Shown: positions 26,837-36,038 of the stretch, in pieces
Layout of the letters: each line of letters starts with the position of its first letter
How positions within the stretch are numbered: position 1 is the stretch's first letter
Origin: CAXXOK01 sp963666755
Lineage (GTDB): Bacteria; Bacillota; Clostridia; Christensenellales; Aristaeellaceae
DNA: 64,000 nucleotides
Direction of reading: 5' to 3'
NCBI GenBank assembly: GCA_963666755.2
Contig: CAXXGW010000003.1
Location: 134,625-198,624, forward strand
Program-made: the position numbers and the translations under genes
The notes under the pieces: generated by a model
The model's input: only the letters and a program-made list of their open reading frames with translations
Database searches by the model: none
Told to the model about the DNA's origin: nothing

Positions 26837-27427
26837 TTACGGCATGGGTACCGAGAATGCGTACTGGAACAGCGCGACAATGCCCGCCACCGCCAGCACG
26901 GAAATCAGGGTGGATTTGAGCAGCACCTTGGGCAGGTTTTTCCGGTCAAAATAGCTGTACAAAAGCGTCGCAAACAGGATCAGCACCGAGGCAAGCCAGA
27001 ACGGCAGCTTGCCCAGCAGCACGTAGATGTACAATGCAAACATGGCAAGCCCGCCCAGGGTTTTATAGACCGCCTTGCTGCGCACCGTACGCCCGAAGGC
27101 CTGCTTAAGCTCCGTGAGGCGCGTTTTCACGTCGGCGCGCCGCAGGGATTGCACCAGCAGCGCCACGCTCATCACCAGCAGAAAGCCGGCAAACACCGTG
27201 GGCATGAACCCGGTCGACTCATAAAACACCGAGCAGATTTTACGCTTGATCTGCTGCTGGTAGTAACTTTGCGAAGTCACGATCACCGCGATCGAAATCC
27301 CGATCAGCACCAGCGCCGTCAGAAAATCCAGATGTTCCTTCTCATGCGTCGCGCCAACCTGGCCCAGCGCGGAGAGTTCTTCCTGCGGTTCTGCGGCGGT
27401 TACGTCGGCCGTCTGCTCCGGCGTCAT
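26837..27427 (-). CDS. Tripartite tricarboxylate transporter, small permease (TctB)
   Basis: A 196-residue protein with four predicted spans: FLTALVLIGISIAVIV, STGFMPTVFAGFLLVM, LAMFALYIYVLL, and a C-terminal pair. Size and topology match TctB, which is weakly conserved in sequence. The ATG at 27427 has AAGGAAAA upstream. It sits between the TctC and TctA genes in the usual order. Confidence 0.9.
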   Translation of the reverse strand: MTPEQTADVTAAEPQEELSALGQVGATHEKEHLDFLTALVLIGISIAVIVTSQSYYQQQIKRKICSVFYESTGFMPTVFAGFLLVMSVALLVQSLRRADVKTRLTELKQAFGRTVRSKAVYKTLGGLAMFALYIYVLLGKLPFWLASVLILFATLLYSYFDRKNLPKVLLKSTLISVLAVAGIVALFQYAFSVPMP

Positions 27428-27483
27428 GGCGTTTTCCTTTTCCGTAGACAAGATGGGTCCCGCCTTTCGAATCCTAAAATGCA

Positions 27484-27508
27484 CGGGAGGACGCGGCGCG
27501 TCCTCCCG
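27484..27508 (-). other. Intercistronic hairpin between tctC and tctB
   Basis: A perfect inverted repeat with 12-base arms (CGGGAGGACGCG and CGCGTCCTCCCG) lies 18 bases past the TctC stop. It lacks an adjacent T run, so it more likely protects or partly attenuates the mRNA, giving more binding protein than permease. Confidence 0.55.
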
Positions 27509-27525
27509 TTTGCGCGACAGGGAGC

Positions 27526-28536
27526 TTACTCGGCCTTCGGGTAGCCGTAATCCGCGGGGGAGTTGACCGCGACGCCGGTATCATACAGAATCCAGCCGAC
27601 CTTCTGGGCGGTCTGATCCTTCAGGGCGTTGGAAGCGGCCAGATCGTCGCCCAGGAGCATGACGCCCTTCTGGCTGGCAAAGTTCTTGGCGGTATCGGAC
27701 TGGGCGGCCTTGAGGTAAGCGGCCTCGATCACGGCGGCATTCTCATCGGGCACGTCGGAGGGGAACATCAGGCCGAACGCGTCGCCGCAGGGCAGCACTT
27801 TCTCGGTATCGGCCAGGAAGGTCTTGATGGAGGGGATGGCGTAGCTCACGCCGTCCAGCTGCAAATCCTCAGCGGTCAGGGCAGCCAGGGCGATCATATC
27901 GCCGGAGCGGAGGTAGTCGATCATTTCGTTGGACAGCTGCGGGGTGAAATCCACTTCGCCGGAGATCACAGCCGTGATGGCCGCGGCGCCGCCGGAGTAG
28001 GCGATGTGCTTGAAGTTGCCCATGCCCGCATCCGCCGCGGACAGCAGGCTCATGTTGGTGTAGCCGGAGGAGCCGACGCCCGCGGTGCCGCAGGTGACGT
28101 CCTTGGTCTGCATGGCATCGTACAGCTCCTGGAAGGTCTTATAGGGGCTGTTCTTGGACACGGCGATGATGCCGGGCACATAGTAGGCGGCCAGGAAATC
28201 CCAATCCGCGGGCTTCCAGTCGGCCAGGCCCATGATGCCGTGGCTGTACGGGGTGGCGTTGGCAATCAGGGTATAGCCGTCGTGCGGGGCCAGCATGCAG
28301 TCGTTCATGCCCACGGTGCCGGTGGCGCCGGGAGTGTTCACAACCGAGATGGTCACGCCCAGAGTCTGCTCCATTTCGGCGCACAGCAGGCGGCCGATCA
28401 GGTCGGAAGAGCCGCCGGCGTTCCACGGAACGATCAGCGTCATGTTTTTGTCGGGGAAACCGGCGGCCAGCGCCGTCACGGACAGGCTCAGCACCAGCGC
28501 TAGAGCCAGCAGGGTCGCAAGAACCTTCTTCATCAT
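27526..28536 (-). CDS. Tripartite tricarboxylate transporter substrate-binding protein (TctC)
   Basis: A 336-residue exported receptor. Residues 1-23 are a signal peptide (MMKKVLATLLALALVLSLSV, cleavage after ALAA). The mature start FPDKNMTLIVPWNAGGSSDLI and the later NTPGATGTVGMNDCMLAP, PHDGYTL and GCGTAGVGSSGYTN-like stretches are the Bug/TctC signature that holds a carboxylate. The first of two adjacent ATGs is best placed, eight bases from GGAGG. It is the first gene of an eight-gene minus-strand operon reaching nagA. Confidence 0.94.
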   Translation of the reverse strand: MMKKVLATLLALALVLSLSVTALAAGFPDKNMTLIVPWNAGGSSDLIGRLLCAEMEQTLGVTISVVNTPGATGTVGMNDCMLAPHDGYTLIANATPYSHGIMGLADWKPADWDFLAAYYVPGIIAVSKNSPYKTFQELYDAMQTKDVTCGTAGVGSSGYTNMSLLSAADAGMGNFKHIAYSGGAAAITAVISGEVDFTPQLSNEMIDYLRSGDMIALAALTAEDLQLDGVSYAIPSIKTFLADTEKVLPCGDAFGLMFPSDVPDENAAVIEAAYLKAAQSDTAKNFASQKGVMLLGDDLAASNALKDQTAQKVGWILYDTGVAVNSPADYGYPKAE

Positions 28537-28597
28537 TTGGGTTGCCTCCTCAAATTGTCGCGGGAGCACTTGCCCCTCGTATGGGTTTATTATGGAC

Positions 28598-28640
28598 TAA
28601 AAAAGCCCCGGGCACAAAGCAAAAGCGCGGGGCTTTTTCG
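28598..28640 (-). terminator. Terminator between the regulator and tctC
   Basis: AAAAAAGCCCCG and CGGGGCTTTTTC arms around a 20-base centre, with T runs on both strands. It ends the regulator transcript before the transporter operon begins. Confidence 0.82.
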
Positions 28641-28671
28641 GTTCGATTTTTATATTGTTGGCCCGCAAAGC

Positions 28672-29832
28672 CTATGATAGACTGAATAAATCATGGGGGT
28701 CACGGCCCGGCGCGGTATCGTCCAGACTGCTCAGGTTGGTCAGGTACGGCGTGACCATCTGCAAAAACGCCTGCCGGTTGGGCACGCCCAGCCGCTGGTA
28801 CAGCTTCTTGGCCCGGTAGCTGACGGTGCCGTGCGCCACGAACAGCTCCGCGGCGATGGTGTCGGCGCTGTGCCCCATCAGCATCCCGCGCAGGATGCCA
28901 AAATCCAGCGCGTCGCACCGCAGGAGGCAGTTTTCGATGCGGTCGAGGTGCTCAAAATCGCTGTCGGCAGGCAGGGCCACAGGCGCCGGATGGCTACGGC
29001 CTGCGTCCAGCCCGTCCTCCCCCACATAGGCGGTGCTGCCGCGGCAGATCAGCTGGCAGGGCAGGGTGACGCACACGGCGTTGATGTCGGGATTGCGCTC
29101 CAGATAGTGGCAGACGTTGACCGCCTGCAGCCCCATCTGGTAATAATCAAGCGTCGAAGTGGTGAGCGTCGGGGTGGTCAGCGAACCGATAATGCAGCTG
29201 CCCGAGCCCGCCACAAACAAATCCTCCGGCACGCGCACGCCGCGCCGCGTCGCTTCCGCCATCAGGTGCACGGCAACCTGATCGTTCACGCACAGCGCGC
29301 CGTCGTACTCCGCCGCGTGGTCCAGAAAGCGGTTCACGATGGCCGCCATGGGGCCGCGGCCGCCGAAAACATCCTTATCGCCCGCGGGCAGGCCCAGCTT
29401 CTGCGCGCCGCTCAGGAAGGCCAGCTTGCGCAACTCGTCGTTGGCGTCCTGCCACTTGTTGCCCACGCAGGCCAGCCGTTTGCGCCCCGCCTGCACAAAG
29501 TAGGCGACCATCCGCTCCACCAGGGCGTGCCGGTCAAAGACCGGGCCGCTCACATCGTCGCCAAAATCCTGCGGCGAGCAGCCCAGCAGCACGGGTTTAA
29601 CCCCCTGCAGGCGCAAGCCCTGAATCATCGCGCGGGTCCAGTTCTGGCTGGCCCCGATCAGCACGGCGCTGTGCGCCTGCGGGTACTGTTTCAGCTCTGT
29701 AAGCTGGCGCAGCTGCTCCAGCGTCATTTCCCGCCGGGCCACGCCCGCACGCAGGCCCGCCGAGCTTTTGGCAAACCAGGTGGAACTGCCGTAGCCGGGC
29801 TCCACAAACATCAGCAGTTCACTTCTGGGCAT
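28672..29832 (-). CDS. Regulator: LacI-type sensor with C-terminal LuxR-type HTH
   Basis: A 386-residue protein with an unusual order of parts. Residues 1-270 resemble the periplasmic-binding-like sensor of LacI/GalR repressors (VLIGASQNWTRAMIQGLRLQG, GALCVNDQVAVHLMAEATRRG, VRVPEDLFVAGSGS), but there is no N-terminal LacI helix-turn-helix. Instead residues about 325-375 form a LuxR/GerE-like unit: MLMGHSADTIAAELFVAHGT then VSYRAKKLYQRLGVPNRQAF. It is upstream of and parallel to the tripartite-transporter operon and separated from it by a terminator, so it is the probable sugar-responsive controller of that operon. Confidence 0.85.
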   Translation of the reverse strand: MPRSELLMFVEPGYGSSTWFAKSSAGLRAGVARREMTLEQLRQLTELKQYPQAHSAVLIGASQNWTRAMIQGLRLQGVKPVLLGCSPQDFGDDVSGPVFDRHALVERMVAYFVQAGRKRLACVGNKWQDANDELRKLAFLSGAQKLGLPAGDKDVFGGRGPMAAIVNRFLDHAAEYDGALCVNDQVAVHLMAEATRRGVRVPEDLFVAGSGSCIIGSLTTPTLTTSTLDYYQMGLQAVNVCHYLERNPDINAVCVTLPCQLICRGSTAYVGEDGLDAGRSHPAPVALPADSDFEHLDRIENCLLRCDALDFGILRGMLMGHSADTIAAELFVAHGTVSYRAKKLYQRLGVPNRQAFLQMVTPYLTNLSSLDDTAPGRDPHDLFSLS

Positions 29833-29932
29833 GCCGCAGACCCCCTTTACCGCAAGTGCGGTGTTGCTTACTCTGATTATAACATACGCAACCGCCCTGA
29901 GGGAACGGTTCGTATCGGGAGGGATTCAACCC

Positions 29933-30730
29933 ATGCGTTACGGATTTTGCACCGGGTTTGCCACGCTGCTCAAGAATCGCATCGACTACACCCTGTTGGA
30001 TGCCGTGCGGCAGACAGGGTACGACTTTGTGGAACTGCCGCTGATGCAGACCGCCGCGCTGCCGGAGGCGGCGTTCACAGCGCTGGCCGCCGTGCTGCGC
30101 GCGTCGGGGCTGGCGGCCGATTCCAGCTGCAACCTGTTCCCGCCCACCCTGCGGCTGACCGGCCCGGACGCGCGGCGCGAGCCGGTGCGCGCCTACCTGC
30201 GCCCCGCCTTCGACCGGCTGAGCGCGCTGGGTACCCGCACGCTGGTGTTTGGCAGCTCCGGCGCGCGCAATTTGCCGCAGGGCGTAAACGCGGAGGAGGG
30301 CTACCGTCAGCTTTCCGCGCTGGTCGCCGAGGAGCTGGTGCCCCTGCTGGAGGCGCACGACATCACCCTTGTGATGGAACCCATCGGCGGGTACGAGGCC
30401 AACTTTATCCGCACCCTGCCGGAGGGCATGGAGATCGTGCGGCGCGTAAACCACCCGCGTGTGCGCCTGCTGGCCGACAGCGTACATTTGCTGTGGGAAA
30501 AGGAGGACCCCGCCGACCTGACACGCTTTGCCCCGTACCTGACGCACGTGCACGTGTGTGAAAACCAGCGTGTGCTGCCTGTGGACGCCTACTCGCCGGA
30601 GCTGGCGGCCTTCCTGCAAACGCTCAAGGCAACCGGCTATGACCGGACGCTGAGCTTCGAGCCCATGCCCTACCCGCCCGAGGCCATGGCGCAGGCGCTG
30701 CGCACGCTTAAATCCTTCTGGGAAAGCTGA
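29933..30730 (+). CDS. Sugar phosphate isomerase/epimerase (TIM barrel)
   Basis: A 265-residue AP-endonuclease-2-like TIM barrel. It opens with MRYGFCTGFATLLKNRIDYT and has catalytic-metal candidates in DFVELPLM, VMEPIGGYEAN, LLADSVHLLW and HVHVCENQR. It is divergent from the LacI/LuxR-type regulator, with a 100-base gap, and may be part of the same regulon. The ATG at 29933 follows CGGGAGGGATTCAACCC. Exact reaction unknown. Confidence 0.87.
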   Translation: MRYGFCTGFATLLKNRIDYTLLDAVRQTGYDFVELPLMQTAALPEAAFTALAAVLRASGLAADSSCNLFPPTLRLTGPDARREPVRAYLRPAFDRLSALGTRTLVFGSSGARNLPQGVNAEEGYRQLSALVAEELVPLLEAHDITLVMEPIGGYEANFIRTLPEGMEIVRRVNHPRVRLLADSVHLLWEKEDPADLTRFAPYLTHVHVCENQRVLPVDAYSPELAAFLQTLKATGYDRTLSFEPMPYPPEAMAQALRTLKSFWES

Positions 30731-30785
30731 CCCCCTGAGGAGCCTCCCTTGCTCAAACTGCCGTGAAACCTCGACGCAGCGCTAA

Positions 30786-30835
30786 TGGGTCAAGGGTTTC
30801 ACCCTTGGAACCTGACAAGGGATTTCATCCCCCGT
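30786..30835 (+). repeat. Short fragment of the 170-bp repeat family
   Basis: GGGTCAAGGGTTTCACCCTTGGAACCTGACAAGGG, spread over about 35 bases, matches the core of arrays A and B but is truncated and shuffled. It lies just after the TIM-barrel gene in the 500-base gap before the ABC binding-protein gene. Confidence 0.5.
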
Positions 30836-30871
30836 CCATACTGTTCACAAACCTCTTTACAGGCTTCCAAC

Positions 30872-31010
30872 TACAGCCTGCTCAAAAAGGTTCAGATGCG
30901 CGAAGCCAAACCGGATCAGGGCGGGAGCGTACACGGACGTACGTGACCGCCCTGATCCGGTGCAGGCGACAAAGCAGATGGGCCTTTTTCAGCAGGCTGG
31001 GGGGCCGCCG
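30872..31010. repeat. MITE-like element, copy 1
   Basis: A 139-bp sequence identical to copy 2 at 31058-31196. Its core (30875-30998) has 16-bp terminal inverted repeats, AGCCTGCTCAAAAAGG and CCTTTTTCAGCAGGCT (one mismatch), and an internal perfect 14-bp inverted repeat, CCGGATCAGGGCGG/CCGCCCTGATCCGG. It has no coding capacity. Confidence 0.85.
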
Positions 31011-31057
31011 GTTCCGACAGCCCCCGAGCCTTTGACAAACCTATAAAGACGCTGGGA

Positions 31058-31196
31058 TACAGCCTGCTCAAAAAGGTTCAGATGCGCGAAGCCAAACCGG
31101 ATCAGGGCGGGAGCGTACACGGACGTACGTGACCGCCCTGATCCGGTGCAGGCGACAAAGCAGATGGGCCTTTTTCAGCAGGCTGGGGGGCCGCCG
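31058..31196. repeat. MITE-like element, copy 2
   Basis: Second copy of the 139-bp element, direct orientation, starting 186 bases after the first. It ends 39 bases beyond the stop of the ABC binding-protein gene (minus strand), so its hairpin could also serve as that gene's transcription end. Confidence 0.85.
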
Positions 31197-31235
31197 TTTC
31201 CGGCGACCCCCCTTTGGGTTGTTCGTTTGTCTGGC

Positions 31236-32150
31236 TTACAGGCTGGAAGCGTCGATCACTTTCACGCCGGTATCCACGTTCTGCTCGGTCAGGGTCTCGC
31301 CCGCCAGCACCTTGGCAGCGGACATCATGCCCTCGTAGCCCATCTTGTAGGGATCCTGCGCCATGGTGCACAGGAGGCTGCCGTCCTTGATCAGGCCCAG
31401 GATCGCGTCGCTCTTGTCAAAGCCTACGCCCACCACGGTGCCGCCGGCTTCTTTGATGGCGTTGCCCACGCCCACGGTGCCGCCTTCGTTGGTGCCGAAG
31501 ATGCCCACGCAGCCCGCGGTGATGTAGTTGGCGGCAATCTCCTGGCTCTTGGTGGCGTTGCCTTCGCCGTACTGGGTCTCCAGCAGCTCGAACTTGCTGC
31601 CTTCAAACGCCTTGCGGAAGCCCGCTTCGCGCTGCACGGTAGAGGTGGTGGCGGCATTTACGTTCACGATGCCGATCTTGCCTTCGCTTACGCCGTTGGC
31701 GGTCAGCTTGGCCAGCAGTTGCTCACCGGCGATCTGGCCGGCGTTGGTGTTGTTGGTCGCCAGGGTCTGCAGCGCGGGGTAGTTGGCGGCAGAGTCCACA
31801 TAGATGAACTTCACGCCGTCTTTGGTCAGCTGCTCGATGGTGGCTACCTGAGTGTCCGGGCCGTTGGAGGCCAGCAGGATCACTTCGGCATTGTTGGCGT
31901 ACGCGTTGTTGATGCACTCGATCTGCGCGGCGTCGTCCTTGCCGCTGGTGGGAGCGTCCCATTTGTACTCGATGTCGATCCCCTTGGCTTTGAGTTCGGC
32001 AACGGCGTCCTGGCAGCCCTTATCCACGTTTACCCAATGCTGATCCATCAGGTCCATGGTAATCAGGGTGACCTTCGACGCGGCCATCGCCATCGAAGTG
32101 GCCGAGAGCGTGAGCACCAGACACAGTACCAGCGCGAATACCTTTTTCAT
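31236..32150 (-). CDS. Sugar ABC transporter substrate-binding protein (RbsB-like)
   Basis: A 304-residue exported sugar receptor of the ribose/xylose group (peripla_BP_4). A signal peptide with cleavage near AMA-ASK begins MKKVFALVLCLVLTLSAT; no lipobox Cys is present. Family features include LITMDLMDQHWVNVDKGCQD, the dimer-hinge KFIYVDSAANYP, and GTNEGGTVGVGNAIKEAG. ATG at 32150 follows GGAGGG. It is the last gene of an ATPase-permease-receptor operon, an order opposite to the second ABC system in this window. Confidence 0.93.
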   Translation of the reverse strand: MKKVFALVLCLVLTLSATSMAMAASKVTLITMDLMDQHWVNVDKGCQDAVAELKAKGIDIEYKWDAPTSGKDDAAQIECINNAYANNAEVILLASNGPDTQVATIEQLTKDGVKFIYVDSAANYPALQTLATNNTNAGQIAGEQLLAKLTANGVSEGKIGIVNVNAATTSTVQREAGFRKAFEGSKFELLETQYGEGNATKSQEIAANYITAGCVGIFGTNEGGTVGVGNAIKEAGGTVVGVGFDKSDAILGLIKDGSLLCTMAQDPYKMGYEGMMSAAKVLAGETLTEQNVDTGVKVIDASSL

Positions 32151-32201
32151 GTGGGGTCCCTCCATTCATTATTCTTAAAACGTCCGTTCACTCCGGGCGC
32201 T

Positions 32202-33242
32202 TTAATTCTGCGGGGTCTGCGCCGCCGCTTCCGGCGCGGTTTCACGGGGTTTGCGGTTCCATTTGCCGCTGCGCACGATCACGTCCGCCAGCACGGAAAT
32301 GACCACGATGATGCCGATGATGATGTTACGCAGCGCCACCGGCGCGCCCGCAAGCGACAGGCCGTTCTGCATCACGCCCCATACGCTGGCGCCGACCACC
32401 GTGCCCAGCAGGATGCCCTGCCCGCCCAGCGTGCTCACGCCGCCGATCACGGATGCGGCCACGGCGTACAGCTCGTAGGTGTTGCCCGCGTCCATGGTGC
32501 CCAGACCGCCGGTCGCGCAGGTGATAAGGCCCGCCACACCCGCGCAGAACGCGCTGACCATGTAGGCCTTGATGACCACCTTGGACACGTTCACGCCCGA
32601 AAGCTTGGCAGCTTCCAGATTGCTGCCCACGGCGTAGATGTGGCTGCCCGTGCGGGTTTTGCTTAACAGGAAGTTAAAGATAATCCACAGCACAATGGCG
32701 ATGTAGACCGTGGAGTAAACGCCCAGAAACTTGCCGTAGTAGAAGAAATCCCGGAAGCCCATCGCCGCCTCGCCGATGGAGTCGGTGTTCATGTTGTTGT
32801 TCACAATCTGGGCTATGCCGCGCGCGATGGTCATGGTGCCCAGCGTGGCGATGAAGGGCGGCAGCTTGCAGTTGGCCACCAGCACGCCGTTGACCACACC
32901 CACCAGCAGGCAGCTGATCAGGGTAATCAGGCTGGACGTCCACGGATCGACCCCCTTGGTCATGAGCGTGGCGGAGATCATGCAGCTCATGCCCAGCACC
33001 GACCCGATGGACAGGTCGATGTTGCCGGTAATCAGCACGTAGCTCTGCGCAATGCCCACGATCAGGAACGGCGCAATCTGCCTGAGCAGGTTATTCAGGT
33101 TGCGCTGGGAGGTGAAGTTCGGGTTGAGGAGCGCGAACACCACACACAGGATAATCAGGCCAATCGTAACGGTGATTACCTGTCCGATGCCGCGGACGGA
33201 AGCAAGGCGCTTGCGGGGTTTGCGGTTCTGGGCGGTTTGCAT
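32202..33242 (-). CDS. Sugar ABC transporter permease (RbsC-like)
   Basis: A 346-residue inner-membrane permease of the ribose family with 8-10 spans. Diagnostic regions are LITGNIDLSIGSVLGMSC, LPPFIATLGTMTIARGIAQIV and AVGSNLEAAKLSGVNVSKV, with VIGGVSTLGGQGILLGTVVG near the end. It pairs with the ATPase 20 bases upstream and the binding protein downstream. Confidence 0.95.
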   Translation of the reverse strand: MQTAQNRKPRKRLASVRGIGQVITVTIGLIILCVVFALLNPNFTSQRNLNNLLRQIAPFLIVGIAQSYVLITGNIDLSIGSVLGMSCMISATLMTKGVDPWTSSLITLISCLLVGVVNGVLVANCKLPPFIATLGTMTIARGIAQIVNNNMNTDSIGEAAMGFRDFFYYGKFLGVYSTVYIAIVLWIIFNFLLSKTRTGSHIYAVGSNLEAAKLSGVNVSKVVIKAYMVSAFCAGVAGLITCATGGLGTMDAGNTYELYAVAASVIGGVSTLGGQGILLGTVVGASVWGVMQNGLSLAGAPVALRNIIIGIIVVISVLADVIVRSGKWNRKPRETAPEAAAQTPQN

Positions 33243-33262
33243 GGCTGTCCTCTCCTATTCGT

Positions 33263-34777
<1,515 letters not shown>

Positions 34778-34829
34778 GCCGCCATCCCCTCTGATTCTCA
34801 ATCGTCGGTCGGTGCTATTTCATTTTTTA

Positions 34830-34841
34830 AACGACACATTT
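34830..34841. promoter_or_regulatory. Candidate ROK operator at the ABC promoter
   Basis: CATTTGTCAACCGTTTTAAT here resembles CATTTGTCAATCGGTTTGAC in the ROK/activase intergenic region. It lies just downstream of the -10 box of the ABC promoter, also within a GACACATTTGTC inverted repeat, a place where a bound repressor would block transcription. Limits are approximate. Confidence 0.45.
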
Positions 34842-34862
34842 GTCAACCGTTTTAATTAACTT

Positions 34863-34891
34863 ATTATAAGTTGCCTAAGCCGTATTGTCAA
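34863..34891 (-). promoter_or_regulatory. Consensus promoter of the ABC sugar operon
   Basis: Minus-strand TTGACA, 17 bases, TATAAT: a full consensus sigma-A promoter about 85 bases before the ATPase start codon. Such strength needs a repressor, consistent with the candidate operator just downstream. Confidence 0.85.
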
Positions 34892-34952
34892 GTTAGCCTG
34901 TCAAAACCGCGCGCGGTGGATACAACGTCTTGTCCGGCCGGAAGGCCGCCGC

Positions 34953-36026
34953 TCAGGCCGGTGAGCGCTCCGGCGGCAGGCAGCAGACGGCCTCCAGCCG
35001 CCCCTGTGTAAGCAGCGCCGCCTTGCCCCGCAGGCTGTACGGCAGGAAGAAGTACGCGCCCCGCTGCACGGGCCGCACGCCGCCTTCCCAGCGCAGCTCG
35101 CCCTCGCCCTCGGTAATTACATACAGCGCGGGCGCCTGATCCAGCGCGCAGCGCGCGCCGGACAGTGTGATGCGCCGCACCCCGAAGCACGGGGTATCGC
35201 GCCCGTCGATCAGGCTTTCCACCCGGCAGCCGTCCGCCTCCCACAAAAGCCGGGGCTCGCGGCGGGTCAGGCGCTCCGCCTCGACCCCGAAAACGTCATA
35301 GTCAAAACAGTCCAGCGCCGTATCCGGGTCAAGGCCCAGGTACATTTCCTGTGCGTTCAGTCGGTAATCGCCGCACCAGTGTTCCGGCTGGATGGTAAAA
35401 TCCGTCGGCTCCTGCACCTCCAGCATCAGGCAGCCCGCGCCGATGGCGTGCACGCACCGGGAGGGGATCAGGTACACCTCGCCGGGCCTCACCGGGATGC
35501 GGTTCAGGAGCGGCTCCAGCGCGTCGCGGTCGGTTTCGCTGCGGGCGACGGCCGCGGCAAACGCCGCCTTGGTCATCCGCTCGTGAAAGCCGAAATAGAT
35601 GCACGCGTCCGGCCGGGTTTGCAGCACCAGCCACATCTCGGTTTTGCCGAAGGGGCTGTGGAAATGCTTCCGGGAGAACGCCGGGTCGGGGTGCGTCTGC
35701 ACCGGCAGGCGGATGGCGCTGTCCAGTGCCTTGACCAGCACCTCAAACCCTTCGCGGGGGCCGAGCAGCGCGTCCTTCTGCTGTGCAAGCAAATCGCGGA
35801 AGGTCAGGTTTGACCCCTCCAAACGGCTGAGGCCCTCGTCGGGGTCGGCGCTGTCGCGGTTGAGCGCCCGCACGGTGGAGGCGATCCACTCCTCGGGCTG
35901 CTTTCCGTCCACCGGCGCGTCGCCGAAGAAATCAGCAAACAGCTTACCGCCGTCATACACGCGCGCCACGCGGTTGCGGGCAAAGAACAGGGGCTGTGCG
36001 CCCGGGATATCTGCATTCGTCGGCAT
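34953..36026 (-). CDS. manA: Mannose-6-phosphate isomerase, type I
   Basis: A 357-residue zinc isomerase of the cupin type interconverting mannose-6-P and fructose-6-P. Zinc ligands are seen in LPVQTHPDPAFSR (Gln, His), GKTEMWLVLQ (Glu) and IPSRCVHAIGAG (His), followed by EVQEPTDFTIQPEHW. Members of this family near sugar operons may act on other aldose phosphates. It is 12 bases downstream of the FGGY kinase gene, so the two share a transcript. Confidence 0.88.
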   Translation of the reverse strand: MPTNADIPGAQPLFFARNRVARVYDGGKLFADFFGDAPVDGKQPEEWIASTVRALNRDSADPDEGLSRLEGSNLTFRDLLAQQKDALLGPREGFEVLVKALDSAIRLPVQTHPDPAFSRKHFHSPFGKTEMWLVLQTRPDACIYFGFHERMTKAAFAAAVARSETDRDALEPLLNRIPVRPGEVYLIPSRCVHAIGAGCLMLEVQEPTDFTIQPEHWCGDYRLNAQEMYLGLDPDTALDCFDYDVFGVEAERLTRREPRLLWEADGCRVESLIDGRDTPCFGVRRITLSGARCALDQAPALYVITEGEGELRWEGGVRPVQRGAYFFLPYSLRGKAALLTQGRLEAVCCLPPERSPA

Positions 36027-36038
36027 AGGGTTCCCCTT

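Noticed and set aside
29873..29880. Promoter in the gap between the LacI/LuxR regulator and the TIM-barrel gene
   Set aside because: A TATAAT-like box is present on the minus strand, but I found no acceptable -35 box for either direction.
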